Origin: Anastatus disparis
Lineage: Eukaryota > Arthropoda > Insecta > Hymenoptera > Eupelmidae
Assembly (NCBI GenBank): GCA_017163975.1
Contig: JAFFSR010000221.1
Coordinates: 4,712,001-4,776,000, forward strand
Direction: 5' to 3'
Length of the DNA stretch: 64,000 bases
Below, in pieces: positions 59,929-64,000 of this stretch. Both the position numbers and the translations under genes were made by a program. How positions within the stretch are numbered: the first letter of the stretch is position 1; the number at the start of each line of letters is the position of its first letter. The notes beneath the pieces are model-generated. The model saw nothing but the letters and a program-made list of their open reading frames with translations, ran no database searches and was not told the DNA's origin.

Positions 59929-61965
59929 AAGAAAGAGAATAAGACACGCTGTGTGTGTACATACAAAATGTATGTGATATCGACCTTTTTTATTCTTCTT
60001 ATTTTTGCCCGAACGAGGGTGGTTTTTATATTCAATGATACCGAAAGTGCTTATGCGATCTCTTTTTATTTTAATGCTACGTTTTCTAAGCAAGCGATCG
60101 TTGGGAAAGTTTTTATTTAAATGCCACTGATTATTGTAGAAAAATAAATAATGCGCGTTCCAAATTGTAATTTCTTATTACGGAAATTTAAATAACAACT
60201 GTTTATAGGCTTAATTTATTGTATTAGTGGATTATAAAGTTAAATAAATTCTCTAATATATGTTTATGAGCAAATGGAAATTGGGTCAATCATAATTTAT
60301 TTATTTTGAAATTAAAAATTTTATCGATATTTCTAATTTATATGATTTTATTCGTGGTTTTATGATCCAATCACTAAATTTATTCTATTGGAATCGATTT
60401 TTTTTTTTTTTTTGACTAGTTGATATGCAAAACATTAAAAAATTATTCACAGCTTTTCTTCATAAATGTATAGCTTTCTCTACTAACTTATAGGCATAAA
60501 AAATGTCTCATGTTATGACAAATATTATGAATACAAAAAACATTCATACCAATTTTATGATTCAAAAATTAGTCAATGGTGAGCAAATAATACACAATAA
60601 TGCACAATAATAATGCCAATATTGCGCGGTTTAAATTTTCAAGATTAAATCATCAACTGCAAAAATTTTGAGATTTTTTCATCCCAGTAAAAATAGGTAT
60701 AAATTACTCGAAAATAAAAATATCAACCATTTATTTAAATCATTTCTTTTAAATACTGCAGTTTTGATCAGGTTATTACCATTTTAACAATGAAAATGAA
60801 AAAGATTTCAATTAAAATATTATTTTTATTCATACGAACACTCCAAGGCGAAGGTATAAAAATTGTGAATCGAAAATTTTTATATTTAGATAATATTAAA
60901 AAAATAGTTACTACTACTGAATTTCGGACGTACAACAAATGATTCATCGGAGGCAATCATTTCAACATCATTGAGTATTAAATTGCTCGGAAAAAACGGA
61001 AAAACTATGCTGAACAAGCAATCGTTACAAAACTATAAAAATATCATCAAGTGAAAATAAATCTTTATTTATACAAAAAAAAAGCGTCACACGACGAAGA
61101 AAAAAAATCTACTCTCGTTTCGCAAAACTGGCGATCTTTTACAAATAATCGTAAAAACCCTTTTCGTTTTCAGAATAAAATTCCATTAAAATCCTCAAAC
61201 GAAATCAATCCCCCTTATACGTAAATATACACATGCGCCGAAACTCCCAACGATACACAAACGAAACACACATAAACATTCACTTTCCTTTGGCCAGGAA
61301 CACGAAAGCTAAGTGCGTAAAAAAATAAAAAAAGAGAATAGAATTTAAAAAAAAAAGAAGCAGAAGATAAATAAAAATCAAAGACAAATACACGGCGTGC
61401 TTTGAATGTTCCTTTCGCGCCTTTAAAGCATTTAACGCCCTCTCGGCATGGGTCTCTCAAGGCATGGACTTTTTGGTATAAATACTAAAATAAAAATAAT
61501 AAAAAAGAAGAAAAAAAATAACATGGATACGAGAAGTCGGTATATTTACCTCGAGTCTTGTAAAGCTTGTCGGCGTTCGTTTTATAGAGAGAGCCCGTGA
61601 AAGATTTAAAAATAAGATGACTTTAAACTTACAGAATCGCAAAACAAACGAGAACCAATGATTGCTAAAGGTAAAGGTATATCGAGAAAAAGAAAGTAAA
61701 GGTACGAGTAATTTGAAATTTTATTTTAAATAAAATTTTTAACATTTGATATATTAAAATAATTAGTTATAATATTGTAAAAGTTTTTAAAAATAATTTT
61801 TCATTTATTTCTAAATCAATTGGCCTGAAAATTTCTATAAATTATGATGCTAAACTGAAAAAGGACTTGAAAATCATGATAATTAAAGATTTTGAAGCAG
61901 CGCTAATCACTGACTGTTCCGAGTTATTTTGAGCAGCAAACAATCAACTGGAATATGAATCTACA

Positions 61966-62215
61966 CTAAAAGCTGAAACAAACAAGAAAGAACGCAAGAC
62001 AAAGCAAAGAAACAAAAAACAAGAAAGAAAATAAGAAAGAAAAAATAAAAGAAATACGAGATAAAGCTGAATAAAGAAATAGCACAAGAGAGAATAGGGA
62101 ATAAAGAAAGAAAAAAGGAAAGATGAGAATAACGAATAAGAATGAAAAAGGTTGTACGTAGTAAACAAAAAGAGAAGAAGAAAATAAAGAGAAAGAACAA
62201 GTCGCGCTGCTAAAT
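61966..62215. repeat. Purine-rich tract
   Basis: About 250 bases almost devoid of pyrimidines on the plus strand (repeated AAGAAAG, AAAGAAA, AAATAAAAG words). It gives long Phe/Leu/Ser minus-strand frames without biological meaning. Confidence 0.8.
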
Positions 62216-63655
62216 AAAAGTACGAGATAAAAAGGAACTTCAAACTATATAAATGCAACAAAATATTTTTAAGAAATAAACTTCAACGCGAGACTCTTAT
62301 GTATCGTACCAATAAAAAACTTGATGTGTACTTTAATTGTCGCCTAAAATTATTTAACAACATTGAAAATTTTATGCATAACCATATCTCATTTTTTTTT
62401 TTTTTAAATACTGCGCAATTTATTTCACCGAGGTCAGTACATAAACTCTGATCTTTTTTTTTTCTCTTATTCGGCAGATGTTATATACGCTTGTGTATGT
62501 ACACACGTGCCGTTAGTTACGCACACACGTGCTCTCGAGCGCTAGTGTGAGACGGTACATATATTTATTGCAGCGCTGTTTATGTAGTGTGAAGAAACTC
62601 GTACATCCCACAAGAGATCAGCCTGCTATGGTTTGAGAAAGAGAGCCCAGAAAAATACTGCTGATGTCATGCGAAATATCGATTCAAGGATTTTTTTTTT
62701 TCTCTTCAAACATTTTATTTTATATAGCAGCTTTTTTTTGTACACCATTTTTATTTAACGCCCTGGAATTGATAAAAACATGATTTTTTTGTGGAATAAA
62801 TTATTTTTCTGGTCGTCTCTCTTTTATTTTCGAATTTCTTAATTACTAAAATGAGTACAATGAAATTATTTTTTTTTTTAACAAAATAAATCTTACCTAA
62901 AACAACAACATTTTTCATTTACGTTTCACAGACGATAACAAATACAAAAAGTGGGATTTCCATTTAAAACATGAAAAATGTTTTGTATAACTTTTAAAAA
63001 TCTTTTTTTTTTCCTTTTTATTTTAAAACAAAGTTACAAACGACAATACACAATGATGCTCATGTATTATTTATTGCGATGTACTAAGGATGATAAATTG
63101 GCAATTCCGCGCAAGAATGAACCTAAGTAAGATTACTCAGTCGGAAGCGAAATGAGGTGTACACAAAAGGATGCATAACCAATTCAAAAGAACAAGCTTA
63201 GATGGATTTAAAAATTATTTAATTTCTTTATTATACTTGATATATCTGCGTTTATTTTTAAAATAAAAAGTAATGCGATTAATTTTAATTCAATGTACAT
63301 TTTATTTCGGTCAATTCCATTACAATAAAATATATAACACTCCAAAAAAGATAATAGAATATCATTACCAGATTAAAATTACTATCAAACACGCAAAAAA
63401 AGAATGAAAAAAAAAAGTAAAATAAAAAATTCGTTACAATCAAGCAATGAAGAAGAACAGAGACTGACGCAAATTGCGAGGACACAACTGGATGACATAT
63501 GGTATGCCCCAGCGTTATGCGCTCGTTATTTCATCAAGCAACGAGATACAAGTGAATATGCGATTGTATCCCCATTGAACGAATTTTTTTTGCGCACATT
63601 GCCGGCTACTGACAAATTTCATTGCGCGTTTTCTTTCTTTTAGGGTCTATAACGT

Positions 63656-63676
63656 GTCGTCGTCGTCGTCGTCGTC
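63656..63676. repeat. (GTC)7 microsatellite
   Basis: Seven uninterrupted GTC trinucleotides. Confidence 0.9.
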
Positions 63677-63939
63677 TCGTTCAATATACATAACCATCAA
63701 TTTCAATTGAGTATTAATTTCCATAAAGTAATGCCTCTGACGTTGAAGCTTTGATCAAAGTGTAAGATTACATTTTTTATAATCAATCTGCATTTCGTTA
63801 AATATTCTTTTTCTTATTTAAAATTAAATCGTCGATGAATAAAATTACATTGATGGAATGTTTAAATAACGATGGATTGATGAAAAGTACGATCAAGATA
63901 AACGCACTGAAAATTTTACCAAGTATCGAAAATATCTGG

Positions 63940-64000
63940 TAGAAAATTGACCATATTCTGGGCAGAATTTCTGGTCGATAAAAATTAAAATGACACTTGT
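63940..64000. mobile_element. MITE (copy 2), cut by window end
   Basis: TAGAAAATTGACCATATTCT followed by GGGCAGAATTTCTGGTC is the same terminal sequence as the element at 58603. Its last bases (ATGACACTTGT) also match copy 1 (GTGAGACTTGT). The other arm lies beyond the window. Confidence 0.8.

Larger units (their letters stand above)
59929..63939. other. Gene-free right flank, second part
   Basis: No supported gene. Low-complexity tracts are annotated separately; remaining frames are composition artefacts. Confidence 0.45.

Noticed and set aside
59667..60093. Two overlapping minus-strand frames of 96-122 residues
   Set aside because: Poly-Phe from the SINE poly-A tail.
61944..62261. Phe/Leu/Ser-rich minus-strand frames resembling membrane proteins
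   Set aside because: They arise from the purine-rich tract and have no variety of residues expected of a real transporter.

Overview
The window is AT-rich eukaryotic DNA with short GT-AG introns, tRNA-derived SINEs, small inverted-repeat elements and long stretches without genes. This fits an insect genome. The base composition, the poly-pyrimidine and poly-purine tracts and the compact introns resemble parasitoid Hymenoptera, but nothing in the window fixes the order or species.

The core (18.1-55.1 kb) is a head-to-tail array of nine intact, spliced, plus-strand genes of one family. They are called A to I here, with starts at 18114, 23647, 26427, 28910, 32849, 36989, 41844, 46979 and 52658. 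I rebuilt each as 6 or 7 coding exons whose phases agree throughout, giving proteins of 454-482 residues. All carry choline transporter-like (SLC44/CTL) landmarks: a basic helix after TM4 ending NE(S/A)(C/S)R, the (N/H)WYW-type motif after TM6, the YHxGT segment, the F/L-ALIQT..HGYDF amphipathic segment, and the C-terminal LEDLxxNDGS..KPYxMS motif. All lack the large first extracellular loop of ordinary CTL proteins (about 16-36 residues instead of well over 100). A decayed relative lies between D and E.

Exon lengths split the genes into four groups: A alone, B-E, F-G and H-I. Genes B-E have no first micro-exon and start inside what is exon 2 elsewhere. F-I share a CAGTT initiator-like element about 93-122 nt before the start codon. 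C, D and E (and more loosely B) share a TAACCTA-centred element further upstream.

The left flank (1-17.6 kb) and right flank (55.1-64 kb) contain no gene I can support. They hold SINE copies, a degenerate 150-bp tandem repeat, low-complexity tracts, a young poly-A SINE with a 16-bp target duplication, and two copies of a TA-flanked MITE, the second cut by the window end. Intergenic DNA within the array holds an approximately 740-bp terminal-inverted-repeat element, several strong palindromes clustered upstream of gene I, and a second SINE family with a 13-bp target duplication. It also holds one possible small three-exon gene of unknown function near 35.7-36.1 kb.

Functionally the array looks like a lineage-specific expansion of small membrane transporters of the choline/ethanolamine type. 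That role is inferred from the family; substrate and tissue cannot be read from the sequence.
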